Part shown: positions 1 to 6,432 of the stretch, piece by piece
How positions within the stretch are numbered: position 1 is the first letter of the stretch
How the letters are laid out: every line of letters begins with the position of its first letter
Source of the DNA: Hyunsoonleella aquatilis
GTDB lineage: Bacteria > Bacteroidota > Bacteroidia > Flavobacteriales > Flavobacteriaceae
Direction of reading: 5' to 3'
Length of the DNA: 64,000 nt
Assembly: GCF_014270105.1 (NCBI RefSeq)
Contig: NZ_JACNMF010000007.1
Location: 1 to 64,000 of the forward strand
Translations under genes and position numbers: made by a program
Notes under the pieces: model-generated
Database searches by the model: none
What the model was told of the DNA's origin: nothing
Seen by the model: the letters and a program-made list of their open reading frames with translations, nothing else

Positions 1-100
1 CTATCAACTTATACAACTCTATAAGATTACATTTATCTTTAGATTTTAAAACACCTGAAATGGTATATACAAATGCAGCGTAAAATCAATTATTAACCTG

Positions 101-125
101 TAGCCATATTTCAGGACGTGACATT
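101..125 (+). repeat. right end of an attC-like palindrome (family 2), partial
   Basis: CCATATTTCAGGACGTGACATT resembles, base for base over much of its length, the right ends at 2281-2305 (CCATACACAGTGGACGTTGT) and 5151-5170 (CCATAAACAGAGGAGGTTGT). The core is degraded (GTGAC instead of GTTGT). The left arm is either outside the window or not recognisable in 1-100. It sits directly before the start codon at 126. Confidence 0.4.
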
Positions 126-641
126 ATGAAAAATACGTTTCTAAAGAAAATATTACTTCTTACAATGATGTTGATTTCCTTCAACTCATTTGCTTGTGAC
201 TGCGAATGCGAAGGAGATTGTTCTTTTAGCCAAATTTCAAGCGGAATGGAATTTGTTGCACTTGTGAAAGTGGTTGAATATTCTGATTTTCTTGATTACG
301 AAATAGATGGTTATGACAAAAAAATGCCTTTTTCGATGACTGTCGAAATAGTAAAAAATTATAAAGGAATTGAATCGCGAAAGCGAATTAAAATTTGGGG
401 AGATGACGGAGCACAATGCAGACCTTATATTGCGGATTTTGAAGTTGGAAAATATTATTTAATTGCACCAACTCTAATTAAAGAAAATTCGGAACTCGGA
501 AAAAAAGACGATTATGATTTCTTCTCTTGTTGGACTGATTATCTGACTGTCGATTATGACAACGGAATTGCTTACGGAGAATACTCAAAAAGGAAAAATA
601 AAATAACGCTGAAAGAATTTGAAAGCGGAATAAAAAAATAG
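126..641 (+). CDS. secreted Cys-rich protein, possible NTR/TIMP-like fold
   Basis: The product has 171 residues. A signal peptide (about residues 1-23, ending NSFA) is followed at once by a cysteine cluster at residues 24, 26, 28 and 32. Two further cysteines lie near residue 99 (AQCRPYIADF) and in FFSCWTDY, with a GKYYLIAP strand between them. A leading Cys cluster, a central yKG-type segment and a late G-x-YL stretch recall secreted netrin/TIMP-like (OB-fold) proteins; this is pattern-based, not a firm family call. The first Cys could instead be lipidated, but the lipobox is poor. The gene starts right after a palindrome right end, so it is probably the first cassette gene in view. No partner or pathway can be named. 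Confidence 0.75.
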   Translation: MKNTFLKKILLLTMMLISFNSFACDCECEGDCSFSQISSGMEFVALVKVVEYSDFLDYEIDGYDKKMPFSMTVEIVKNYKGIESRKRIKIWGDDGAQCRPYIADFEVGKYYLIAPTLIKENSELGKKDDYDFFSCWTDYLTVDYDNGIAYGEYSKRKNKITLKEFESGIKK

Positions 642-645
642 ATAC

Positions 646-816
646 TTGAACAAAATTGATAAAGAAGTTATTTATTGGTCTATTTGGAAATTAATCCAAT
701 ACATCTATGGCATTGCGTTGATTTTAGCAATCTTTGTTGGAATACGAACTGTATTATATTTCTTAAATGGAATGAAAGATGAAGGTATAAGTCCAAAGCT
801 TCACCGTGTATACTAA
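646..816 (+). CDS. short membrane ORF, TTG start, possibly a remnant
   Basis: This 56-codon frame begins with TTG four bases after the preceding stop codon. It encodes one clear hydrophobic helix (IYGIALILAIFVGIRTVLYF, about residues 20-39) after a basic/aromatic start (NKIDKEVIYW). Codon use resembles the neighbouring gene and the short gap suggests co-translation. It has no family signature and could be a decayed piece of a longer membrane protein. The TTG start is the only candidate in frame. Confidence 0.35.
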   Translation: MNKIDKEVIYWSIWKLIQYIYGIALILAIFVGIRTVLYFLNGMKDEGISPKLHRVY

Positions 817-867
817 CCTTATTTCTCTCTTTTGTTCTTTCTGATTATTGGTTAAATTTAATGAAAG

Positions 868-1006
868 ACAAACTTAAGCAGTGTATAATTCATTGCTAGT
901 TCTAGCCTACTTACGAAGGTCCTCGCAGACTTTATATCTGTGATTTATTTGTTAACTTTAGTGCTTAAACCACGCAACGAAATCATACACAAACACGTTG
1001 TGTGTA
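868..1006 (+). repeat. attC-like imperfect palindrome, family 1 (copy A)
   Basis: Outer arms GTGTATAATTCATTGC (881-896) and GCAACGAAATCATACAC (974-990) are complementary with a few mismatches. The inside resembles copy B: GCCTACTTACGAA, a short hairpin around 914-933, then TGTGATTTATTTGTTAAC. The element ends with CACGTTGTGTGTA (994-1006). It separates the cassette at 126-816 from the gene at 1031. The left core (AAACTTAAGC) is degenerate. Confidence 0.55.
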
Positions 1007-1030
1007 ATTAAACCCAATCTTGAAAACAAA

Positions 1031-1927
1031 ATGATTTTACCGAAAAATAACTTTCTAAAAGCAAGAGATTTTATATTGACAAATGCAAGAATGATTGAAA
1101 GACGTTTATTTGAATTTCATTTTGCAAACGGAGATATGAATGGTGTTTTTCACGCAGTATATGCTTACCGAAATCCTGATGGTGGATTTGGACACGGAAT
1201 GGAACCAGATACAGCATCACCAGAAAGTCAACCTCTCTTTAGCATTATGGCACTTGAAACCCTTGATGAAGTTGGTTATTTGACCAAACAAATCATTCTA
1301 AATGACTTTATGCCTTATTTTGAAAGTATAACAACAGAAGAAGGTGGAATTCCGTGGATGTTTAGACCCAAAAGCACCTATCCTTGTGAAGAACATTTTA
1401 AAACAGTTAAAGAATGGGGAGCTTTAAGCACTACTGCACCACTACTTGGAATTTTGGAAAAATATAAGATTGATATTCCTTGGATGAAAAAAGCGGAACA
1501 GTTTGTTTGGAGTGAATTTGAGAGAATAAAAGATAAACATATTTTTTGCTATTTATGTGTACCAAGATGGTTAACTTTTTTAAAGTATACTAAAAATCAA
1601 GATAAAGCAAAAAAAACAATCAATGACATAAAAAACTGGATATCAAATAACGGAATAATTTGCGAAGATAAATCTGATGAAGGCTGGGGACTTTACGGAA
1701 AACCGCATAGTTTAAATTATGCAACATCTTCCGAAAGTATTCTATATTCGTTATTCACCAAAGAGATTATCGAATCTGATTTAAAAGAACTAATCAATAG
1801 ACAGAAAAATGATGGTCGTTGGGATACTTGGTATGGAATTAGTGAAGGAACAAAATTAGAATGGGCTGGTATACAGACATTATGGGCGTTAAAAACTCTC
1901 AAAAATTATAATAAAATTGAAAAGTAA
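1031..1927 (+). CDS. prenyltransferase / terpene-cyclase-like alpha-toroid protein
   Basis: The product has 298 residues from ATG 1031. An upstream in-frame TTG at 998 lies inside the recombination-core-like sequence and is unlikely to be used. Repeated Gly/Trp-rich turns (NPDGGFGHGMEPD near residue 45, DEGWGLYG in the last third, NDGRWDTWYG near the end) and regular helical spacing match the squalene-cyclase/prenyltransferase barrel superfamily. No DxDD cyclase motif or zinc ligand set is evident, so the enzymatic role is unknown. There is no signal peptide, so it is probably cytoplasmic. The gene is bracketed by the inverted repeat GTTGTGTGTA/TACACACAAC, as a single-gene cassette would be. 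Confidence 0.7.
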   Translation: MILPKNNFLKARDFILTNARMIERRLFEFHFANGDMNGVFHAVYAYRNPDGGFGHGMEPDTASPESQPLFSIMALETLDEVGYLTKQIILNDFMPYFESITTEEGGIPWMFRPKSTYPCEEHFKTVKEWGALSTTAPLLGILEKYKIDIPWMKKAEQFVWSEFERIKDKHIFCYLCVPRWLTFLKYTKNQDKAKKTINDIKNWISNNGIICEDKSDEGWGLYGKPHSLNYATSSESILYSLFTKEIIESDLKELINRQKNDGRWDTWYGISEGTKLEWAGIQTLWALKTLKNYNKIEK

Positions 1928-1936
1928 ATAAAAAAC

Positions 1937-2072
1937 TACACACAACACCGTATAAAATTAATTGCTGGTAAAAGCCTACTTACGAAAGTCCTTGCGGACT
2001 TTCTATTTGTGATTTATTTGCTAACTTTATCGCTAAATCAACGCAACTAATCTTATACAAGCACGATGTGGG
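1937..2072 (+). repeat. attC-like imperfect palindrome, family 1 (copy B)
   Basis: The left core is TACACACAACACCG (1937-1950) and the right core CACGATGTGGG (2062-2072). The arms TATAAAATTAATTGC and GCAACTAATCTTATA pair with two mismatches. A perfect 8-bp inner hairpin GAAAGTCC/GGACTTTC with loop TTGC lies at 1984-2003. The interior is closely similar to copy A and partly to copy D. Confidence 0.6.
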
Positions 2073-2142
2073 ATAATTGCCTGCGGCACGTGAAACCGTC
2101 ACGCCACGGCGCGACTCCCCTTTCACTAATTATCCCACATCG
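2064..2142. repeat. gene-less mini-cassette bounded by a perfect 15-bp inverted repeat
   Basis: CGATGTGGGATAATT (2064-2078) and AATTATCCCACATCG (2128-2142) are exact reverse complements around a 49-bp GC-richer core. The left copy belongs to the right end of palindrome B and the right copy to the left end of palindrome C. This is the geometry of an empty cassette. The reading frame across 2077-2310 only translates these repeats and is not taken as a gene. Confidence 0.55.
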
Positions 2143-2302
2143 TCCACTGTTTATTGCGCCCCTGCAAATTTTAGGCTAACTTTGGACGGGCCCACGAGAG
2201 CTCCACACGAAACTACACACATCATTGCGTATAGCGAATATGGCGCAACAATGGCTCTCCGCGGGGCGCGCCCCACTACGCCATACACAGTGGACGTTGT
2301 AC
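2134..2302 (+). repeat. attC-like imperfect palindrome, family 2 (copy C)
   Basis: Arms CGTCCACTGT (2141-2150) and ACAGTGGACG (2287-2296) are perfectly complementary and extend to about 20 bp with mismatches (TTTATTGCG versus CGCCATAC). The interior contains the perfect palindrome GGGGCGCGCCCC (2263-2274). The right core is GTTGTAC (2296-2302). Its right half, from about 2256, is clearly related to copy E. Confidence 0.6.
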
Positions 2303-2318
2303 ATTATTAAATCTCGAT

Positions 2319-3197
2319 ATGAATCAAAAATACCTTTTGATAGTTTTCACCCTTTTTATAAATATCTCAATTTTTGGACAAAATGGAGAAGTTCTTGAAA
2401 ATCAAATTCTTCAAAGTAAAGTTTTAAATAAAGAAGTTAAATACAATATATACTTACCGCCCAATTATGACACTATAAAAGCATATCCTACAATTTATTT
2501 CTTGCATGGATTTGGTGGTAATAATAATAGTCCTCATACCAAAGGTATCATCAAACAAATTGATTCTTTAATTATAAATGGTAGTTTTCCAGAAACAATT
2601 ATTATTTGCCCAAATGCAGGAAAATCTTGGTATATCGATGACTATGCAGGTAAAGAGAAATACGCAACAATGTTTATTTCCGAGTTTATTCCGGAAATGA
2701 AAAAGCGATACGCGTTGACAAAATCTTCGCAAAAAACCGTTGTTATGGGGTCGTCAATGGGAGGATTTGGAGCATTACGATTTACCATGTTAAACCCTGA
2801 AGAGTTTGGTATTTGCGTAAGTTTCATGGGAGCAATAAGTACCAAAAAGCAAATGGTAGAAGATTTAGAAAAATATTATCAACGCTTTCATGCGCATTTG
2901 TATGGAGAAAACCTGACCCCAGAAGAAAGAACAAACAAAGTATACGTAAATAACAATGCGCTCTATATCGCCGAAAAGGCAGATGTAAAAATTCTGAAAA
3001 GTAAAAAGTGGTATATCCAAACCTGCGATGACGATTTCCATTCGCTTCCGAATGCCGCATTGCATATATTATTTCATCAAAAGAATATTGAACATGAATT
3101 TAGGGTTACAAACGGAAAACACAACAAAACATGCGTTGATAGTTCAATTCCAGATGCATTGGAGTTCATAAAAAACAATTTAATAGAAGAAAAATAG
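2319..3197 (+). CDS. secreted esterase, alpha/beta-hydrolase fold (esterase D / feruloyl esterase type)
   Basis: The product has 292 residues. The signal peptide is about residues 1-20 (ending ISIFG, then QNGEV). The oxyanion-side HGFGG motif is at residues 63-67. The nucleophile elbow is GSSMGG with Ser146. A late His in NGKHNKTC is a plausible catalytic base. The layout (beta-sandwich start, YLPPNY, FLHG, GSSMGG, short C-terminus) matches the putative-esterase family of S-formylglutathione hydrolases, feruloyl esterases and mycolyltransferases. Export argues for an extracellular or periplasmic ester substrate rather than formaldehyde detoxification; the substrate cannot be told. It is the first gene after palindrome C. 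Confidence 0.85.
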   Translation: MNQKYLLIVFTLFINISIFGQNGEVLENQILQSKVLNKEVKYNIYLPPNYDTIKAYPTIYFLHGFGGNNNSPHTKGIIKQIDSLIINGSFPETIIICPNAGKSWYIDDYAGKEKYATMFISEFIPEMKKRYALTKSSQKTVVMGSSMGGFGALRFTMLNPEEFGICVSFMGAISTKKQMVEDLEKYYQRFHAHLYGENLTPEERTNKVYVNNNALYIAEKADVKILKSKKWYIQTCDDDFHSLPNAALHILFHQKNIEHEFRVTNGKHNKTCVDSSIPDALEFIKNNLIEEK

Positions 3198-3294
3198 TGG
3201 GTTTAAAAAAACGAATACCCAATTTGTTAAAGTCGTTTTTTTACAATTCTGGTAGATTCTTCTTTTTCATTTTTGCCGTATAAAACATATCGAA

Positions 3295-3579
3295 ATGAAA
3301 ATAGTAGTAGTAATTCAAGTAAGTATAAAAAAAGCGGAAACTGAAAATTTTTCGAAATTAGCAAAATCTATGGCTGATGAAAGTTTTTCTGAAAAAGGAT
3401 GTTTAAGTTATAAAATATCTGAAAGTTTGCTTGAGGAAAATGAATTCCTTTTCTATGAAAAATACGAAAACGCAGAAGCTCTTGAAAAACATAATTCCTC
3501 AGCACATTTTAATAACTTTATAAATTCTATAACACCGATGTTAACCCAGGAACCCATTATTGAGAAATTTGATGCTTAA
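3295..3579 (+). CDS. putative quinol monooxygenase (ABM / YgiN family)
   Basis: The product has 94 residues, the usual length for a single antibiotic-biosynthesis-monooxygenase ferredoxin-like domain. An opening strand KIVVVIQVSIK is followed by a helix with Phe/Leu spacing. Then come the family-typical E-KGCLSYKISES strand, the FLFYEKYENAEALEKH block and the HFNNF segment. Such proteins act as small dimeric cofactor-free oxygenases on quinones or quinol-like compounds; the substrate here is unknown. The last codons overlap the start of the AraC-type gene by 8 bp, so the two are probably co-expressed. Confidence 0.85.
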   Translation: MKIVVVIQVSIKKAETENFSKLAKSMADESFSEKGCLSYKISESLLEENEFLFYEKYENAEALEKHNSSAHFNNFINSITPMLTQEPIIEKFDA

Positions 3580-4399
3580 AAATAAGTCTTATAAGCCAAC
3601 GCCTTTTCTGTCAAAGTACATAGACAGGTTCTATACTTTTGAAAAAAAAAGTTCTGATTATTTTGAACTTCCTGCTGTTTTACCTGGAACAGGACTAGAA
3701 CTGTTATTTCATCTGGATAAACCGCTTTCTATAAATAATAATAGACTTCCAAGGGCACATACTGTTTGTCCTAGGAAAATGTTCAAATTTGACAAAGATA
3801 AAAGCGTATCATTCTTGTCTGTGCGTTTTAAAAGTGGTGCTTTTAGACACTTCTGTTCAGTCCCGTTTTCTGAACTTAATGATACATATTATTCTGTTCA
3901 GAATTTATGGCAGGAAAAAGGTGAGGAATTATTAAATAAGCTTGATAAAAACCCAAATATTGAGTTTAAAATTAAGGAGGTTGAGTTGTTTTTAAGAAGT
4001 ACGTTTAAAGAACATCACGACGAAGACAATGATAAATGGGATTCAATAATTGAAGAATTATATTATAATTTTAAGAGTAATACGATCCAAAAAATTTCCA
4101 AGAGTTCTTATTTAAGTCTTCGACAGTTTGAAAGAGGATTTAAAAAACAATTTGGAATAACGGCCAAAGAATTTCAAAAAATTACACGATTTCAAGAAGT
4201 AATTAAAAGTCTACTGCTCAACAAAAATCCAGCCTACTTAGATACTGTCCTGGAAAATGGATATTTTGACCAAAGTCATTTCATTAAGGAATTTAAATCT
4301 TTGACTCAACAGACACCCCTGGAATACCTTACGAGTAACAATTTCAAAAGTCATTTTTACCATAAATCAATTAATGCAAGTTCCCAACAACGCGCATAA
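3572..4399 (+). CDS. AraC-family transcriptional regulator
   Basis: The product has 275 residues from ATG 3572, which overlaps the stop of the monooxygenase gene by 8 bp; a TTG at 3560 would add four residues. The N-terminal effector-type domain (about 1-150) contains the ELPAVLPGTGLELLFHL and FLSVRFKSGAFRHF segments seen in Bacteroidota AraC proteins of the DUF6597 type. The C-terminal double HTH (about 165-260) shows LRQFERGFKKQFGITAKEF and the second helix set ending in FIKEFKSLTQQTPLEY. It may regulate the adjacent monooxygenase. Its stop codon lies inside palindrome D, so the C-terminus (SSQQRA) is partly encoded by the repeat. Confidence 0.88.
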   Translation: MLKNKSYKPTPFLSKYIDRFYTFEKKSSDYFELPAVLPGTGLELLFHLDKPLSINNNRLPRAHTVCPRKMFKFDKDKSVSFLSVRFKSGAFRHFCSVPFSELNDTYYSVQNLWQEKGEELLNKLDKNPNIEFKIKEVELFLRSTFKEHHDEDNDKWDSIIEELYYNFKSNTIQKISKSSYLSLRQFERGFKKQFGITAKEFQKITRFQEVIKSLLLNKNPAYLDTVLENGYFDQSHFIKEFKSLTQQTPLEYLTSNNFKSHFYHKSINASSQQRA

Positions 4400-4508
4400 T
4401 TCATTGCTATTGCTTGCCTACTTGCACAAAATTCCTCAGGAATTTTATATTTGTATTTGCTTACATGATTGCTGAAACAGGCAACTAGGCATCGCCAAAC
4501 CGATGTGC
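4383..4508 (+). repeat. attC-like imperfect palindrome, family 1 (copy D)
   Basis: The left core is CCCAACAACG (4383-4392) and the right core CCGATGTGC (4500-4508). The inner arms TTGCC and GGCAA pair. A perfect 8-bp hairpin AAAATTCC/GGAATTTT with a 3-base loop lies at 4428-4446. The interior (GCCTACTTGCAC, TATTTGTATTTGCTTAC) is a diverged version of copies A and B. Its left end does not complement the bases opening the upstream module (2296 onward), so a boundary between the esterase and monooxygenase genes may have been lost. Confidence 0.55.
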
Positions 4509-4513
4509 GCAAC

Positions 4514-4544
4514 TTGGCTACGTTACCAAGATTTGGTATATTTG
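4514..4544 (+). promoter_or_regulatory. Bacteroidota-type promoter for parDE
   Basis: TTG at 4514-4516 and TATATTTG at 4537-4544 match the -33 TTG and -7 TAnnTTTG consensus with a 20-bp spacer. It lies 18 bp before the parD ATG. The -33 box sits at the very start of the module, so the module carries its own promoter. Confidence 0.55.
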
Positions 4545-4562
4545 AGTAAAAATATAGTCAAA

Positions 4563-4805
4563 ATGGGAAAAAACACATCAATTTCACTCGGAGATTATTT
4601 TGAGAATTTTATAAGAGAAAAAGTTAATTCTGGAAGATATGGTTCGGTTAGCGAAGTAATTCGTTCTGCATTACGTTTGTTAGAGCGCGAAGAAAAAAAG
4701 GAAAGAGAACTGATTGAAGCTCTCGAAGTTGGTGAAAATAGCGGATTTGTTGAAAATTTTGACCCAAAACAACATCTGAAAGAATTACATCGTAAACATT
4801 TATGA
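4563..4805 (+). CDS. parD: antitoxin, ParD / CC2985 family ribbon-helix-helix
   Basis: The product has 80 residues from ATG 4563; the longer frame from 4503 would run through the promoter and palindrome end. The N-terminal ribbon-helix-helix NTSISLGDYFENFIREKV-(NSGRYGSVSEVIRSALRLLE) carries the hallmark GRYGSVSEVIR turn of ParD antitoxins. The acidic/basic C-terminal tail (EALEVGENSGFVENFDPKQHL) is the usual toxin-binding part. It should neutralise ParE and repress its own promoter as a dimer. The gene overlaps parE by 4 bp (ATGA). Confidence 0.92.
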   Translation: MGKNTSISLGDYFENFIREKVNSGRYGSVSEVIRSALRLLEREEKKERELIEALEVGENSGFVENFDPKQHLKELHRKHL

Positions 4806-5104
4806 GTAAAAACAGATATCGCATAAGCCAACAAGCGATTGAGGATTTAGATAGAATTTGGATTTATACGCTTAATAAATGGTCTAAAGAACAAGCTGAT
4901 AGATATTACCGCTTGATAATTACGGAAATTGAATTTATTGCTGATAACTTTATGACAGGAAAGTCAGCAGAACAAACTCGAAAGAATTATCTAGTGACTA
5001 ACATAAAATCTCATTTGATATTTTATAGAAAAGAGGAAAATGATATCGTAGAAATAGTTAGAGTTTTGCACCAACGAATGGATATTAAAAATAGACTGAA
5101 GTAA
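4802..5104 (+). CDS. parE: toxin, RelE/ParE superfamily
   Basis: The product has 100 residues, a standard ParE length. The opening YRISQQAIEDLDRIWIYTLNKWSKEQADRYY gives the paired helices. IADNFMTGKSAEQTRKNYL and SHLIFYRKEENDIVEIVRVLHQRMD give the strands and the conserved VRVLH-RMD ending of ParE toxins. Family members poison DNA gyrase or, as RelE-type relatives, cleave mRNA; the HQRMD ending favours the ParE branch. It is translationally coupled to parD. In a cassette array such pairs help stop loss of neighbouring cassettes. This toxin gene is not the topoisomerase subunit gene at 62730. Confidence 0.92.
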   Translation: MSKNRYRISQQAIEDLDRIWIYTLNKWSKEQADRYYRLIITEIEFIADNFMTGKSAEQTRKNYLVTNIKSHLIFYRKEENDIVEIVRVLHQRMDIKNRLK

Positions 5105-5110
5105 AGAACC

Positions 5111-5172
5111 ACACCCAACACTAGGTCTCCGTGGGGAGTGCCCCACTATACCATAAACAGAGGAGGTTGTAA
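5111..5172 (+). repeat. truncated attC-like element, family 2 (copy E)
   Basis: From about 5127 to 5170 (CTCCGTGGGG, hairpin GTGGGG/CCCCAC at 5131-5146, CCATAAACAG, GAGGTTGT) it matches the right half of copy C at 2256-2300. A left core CACCCAACAC (5112-5121) is joined directly to this half, so the left arm and middle seen in copy C are missing. The total is about 60 bp against about 170 for copy C. Confidence 0.5.
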
Positions 5173-5187
5173 AACATTTTAACGAAA

Positions 5188-5820
5188 ATGAAGAAACAAA
5201 TAATAACTATTCTTGGATTTATTTTTGTTTTAAGCTGTCAAACCCTTCCAAGAAGAGGGTATGAAAATATTAAAGCCAGAGCATTTAAAACACATATTGA
5301 TAGTCTTAAGATAGTACCTGAATCAAAACTAGAATTAAAAAAATTTCAAAGACTGACGCTAGGGAAAGAAGATCTAAGTCTTTATTATTTTATGGGTTCC
5401 GACTCTAATAAGATTGAATCCCTCTACGAAACTGCACAGATTGACATTCCAAAATCAGGAACTTACTTAATAACAATTGAGTCTATTTGCTCTCCTCTAG
5501 GATTTGAAAATCTAATTTTTGTCCCCTTATTACAGGTGCGTGATAAGTTAAATAATAAAAAAATTGAAATAACGCAATTGAGTAGTGAACTTCTACCCCC
5601 ATCATTTAGATCATCCTCTCTATTGAAAAAAACTTGGATCTTTAATGCCGAAAAAAAAGGAAGTTATTTATTGCTGATTTACTCGGACAATACTAAATTA
5701 AATTTTCCCCTAGGACAGCAATCATCCATGGGATATTATGGTACACTCACATACACTGTAGCAACTTTTAAATCAAACGTATCAGGAAGCTTTAGAGTTA
5801 AGGTTGAAGAATTAGAATAA
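5188..5820 (+). CDS. hypothetical lipoprotein
   Basis: The product has 210 residues. A type II signal peptide, MKKQIITILGFIFVLSC, places the lipidated Cys at residue 17. The mature part is mainly beta-strand-like, with aromatic-glycine patches such as GTYLITIESIC (near 90), KGSYLLLIYSD (near 160) and GYYGTLTYTVATF near the end. This recalls extracellular beta-sandwich domains, but no family is recognised. There are no catalytic motifs. It follows the truncated element E and is the last gene of the cassette-like region; no convincing palindrome closes the module downstream. Confidence 0.7.
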   Translation: MKKQIITILGFIFVLSCQTLPRRGYENIKARAFKTHIDSLKIVPESKLELKKFQRLTLGKEDLSLYYFMGSDSNKIESLYETAQIDIPKSGTYLITIESICSPLGFENLIFVPLLQVRDKLNNKKIEITQLSSELLPPSFRSSSLLKKTWIFNAEKKGSYLLLIYSDNTKLNFPLGQQSSMGYYGTLTYTVATFKSNVSGSFRVKVEELE

Positions 5821-6023
5821 ATAAAAACGTTGCACAGCAAAGAACTGACTCAAAAAACAAGCTATTTCATACCATGTGAGGCACAAAAAAATTGACTTTT
5901 AAAGACTTTAGTTCCATAAAATTAAGTTTTTTTTGATGTTTTTCTAAAGCAGAAAAACATTATTTCTGATTTTAAATATTAAAAATCCGTATCTTTATAA
6001 TAGCCAAACAAAACCATAGTATC

Positions 6024-6407
6024 ATGAGAAAACTGGTCATCATACTGTTTTACTCATTCTCCCTAACTACTTTTGGTCAAGAGGCACAGTGCTCCAACTT
6101 TAAAACCGGAAGTTTTAAGTATGCGAGCCCTTTGTACGCAGATTGGAGTATCTCAAGAACTGATTCCACGCAAATCGAAACCAACAGTAAAACTGGATTA
6201 GTGATTCACAGTCGGGTCCAATGGCTTTCGGATTGCTCCTTTACACTGACATGCCTCAAAGTATCACAAAAGGATTTACAGCATGCGGTTGGTAAAATAT
6301 TTCAGATAAACATTACCGCAACTTCAGAACGCACCTATACCTGTATCTCAAAACGCAATGAAGTTCAAAAGGAGGATATGGAGTTGCAGGTTTTAAAAGT
6401 GGATTAA
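6024..6407 (+). CDS. hypothetical secreted protein
   Basis: The product has 127 residues. The signal peptide is about residues 1-18 (LTTFG, then QEAQC). The mature protein of about 109 residues has cysteines in QCSNF, DCSFTLTCL and YTCIS, which could form disulfides outside the cytoplasm. Repeated short strands (GLVIHSRVQWLSDCSFTL, IFQINITATSERTYTC) suggest a small beta-rich domain. It is monocistronic and convergent with the RidA-like gene. No function can be assigned. Confidence 0.75.
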   Translation: MRKLVIILFYSFSLTTFGQEAQCSNFKTGSFKYASPLYADWSISRTDSTQIETNSKTGLVIHSRVQWLSDCSFTLTCLKVSQKDLQHAVGKIFQINITATSERTYTCISKRNEVQKEDMELQVLKVD

Positions 6408-6432
6408 GCCTTTTTGTTCAATAACCTCTCTT

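Larger units (their letters stand above)
101..5172 (+). mobile_element. putative integron-like gene-cassette array without integrase
   Basis: Unrelated single-gene or few-gene modules, all on the + strand, are separated by imperfect palindromes ending near 125 and at about 868-1006, 1937-2072, 2134-2302, 4383-4508 and 5111-5172. Right ends carry G(T/A)TGT followed by variable bases (997, 2065, 2296, 4502, 5166). The variable bases opening two modules are the reverse complement of the left end of the following palindrome: 997-1006 pairs with 1937-1946, and 2064-2078 with 2128-2142. Integron cassettes have this property because excision cuts inside the right core site. The ParD/ParE pair fits, since toxin-antitoxin cassettes are common in such arrays. 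The core is not the canonical GTTRRRY and no tyrosine recombinase is in view, so the assignment is an inference. Confidence 0.5.

Noticed and set aside
998-1030. N-terminal extension of the prenyltransferase-like gene from TTG 998
   Set aside because: The TTG lies inside the right core of palindrome A; ATG 1031 begins the natural protein.
2077-2310. 77-codon open frame on the + strand
   Set aside because: It is the translation of the attC-like palindrome C and the mini-cassette; the sequence is explained by inverted repeats and shows no protein-like pattern.
4503-4562. 20-residue extension of ParD
   Set aside because: It would cover the palindrome end and the promoter boxes; the ribbon-helix-helix starts properly from ATG 4563.
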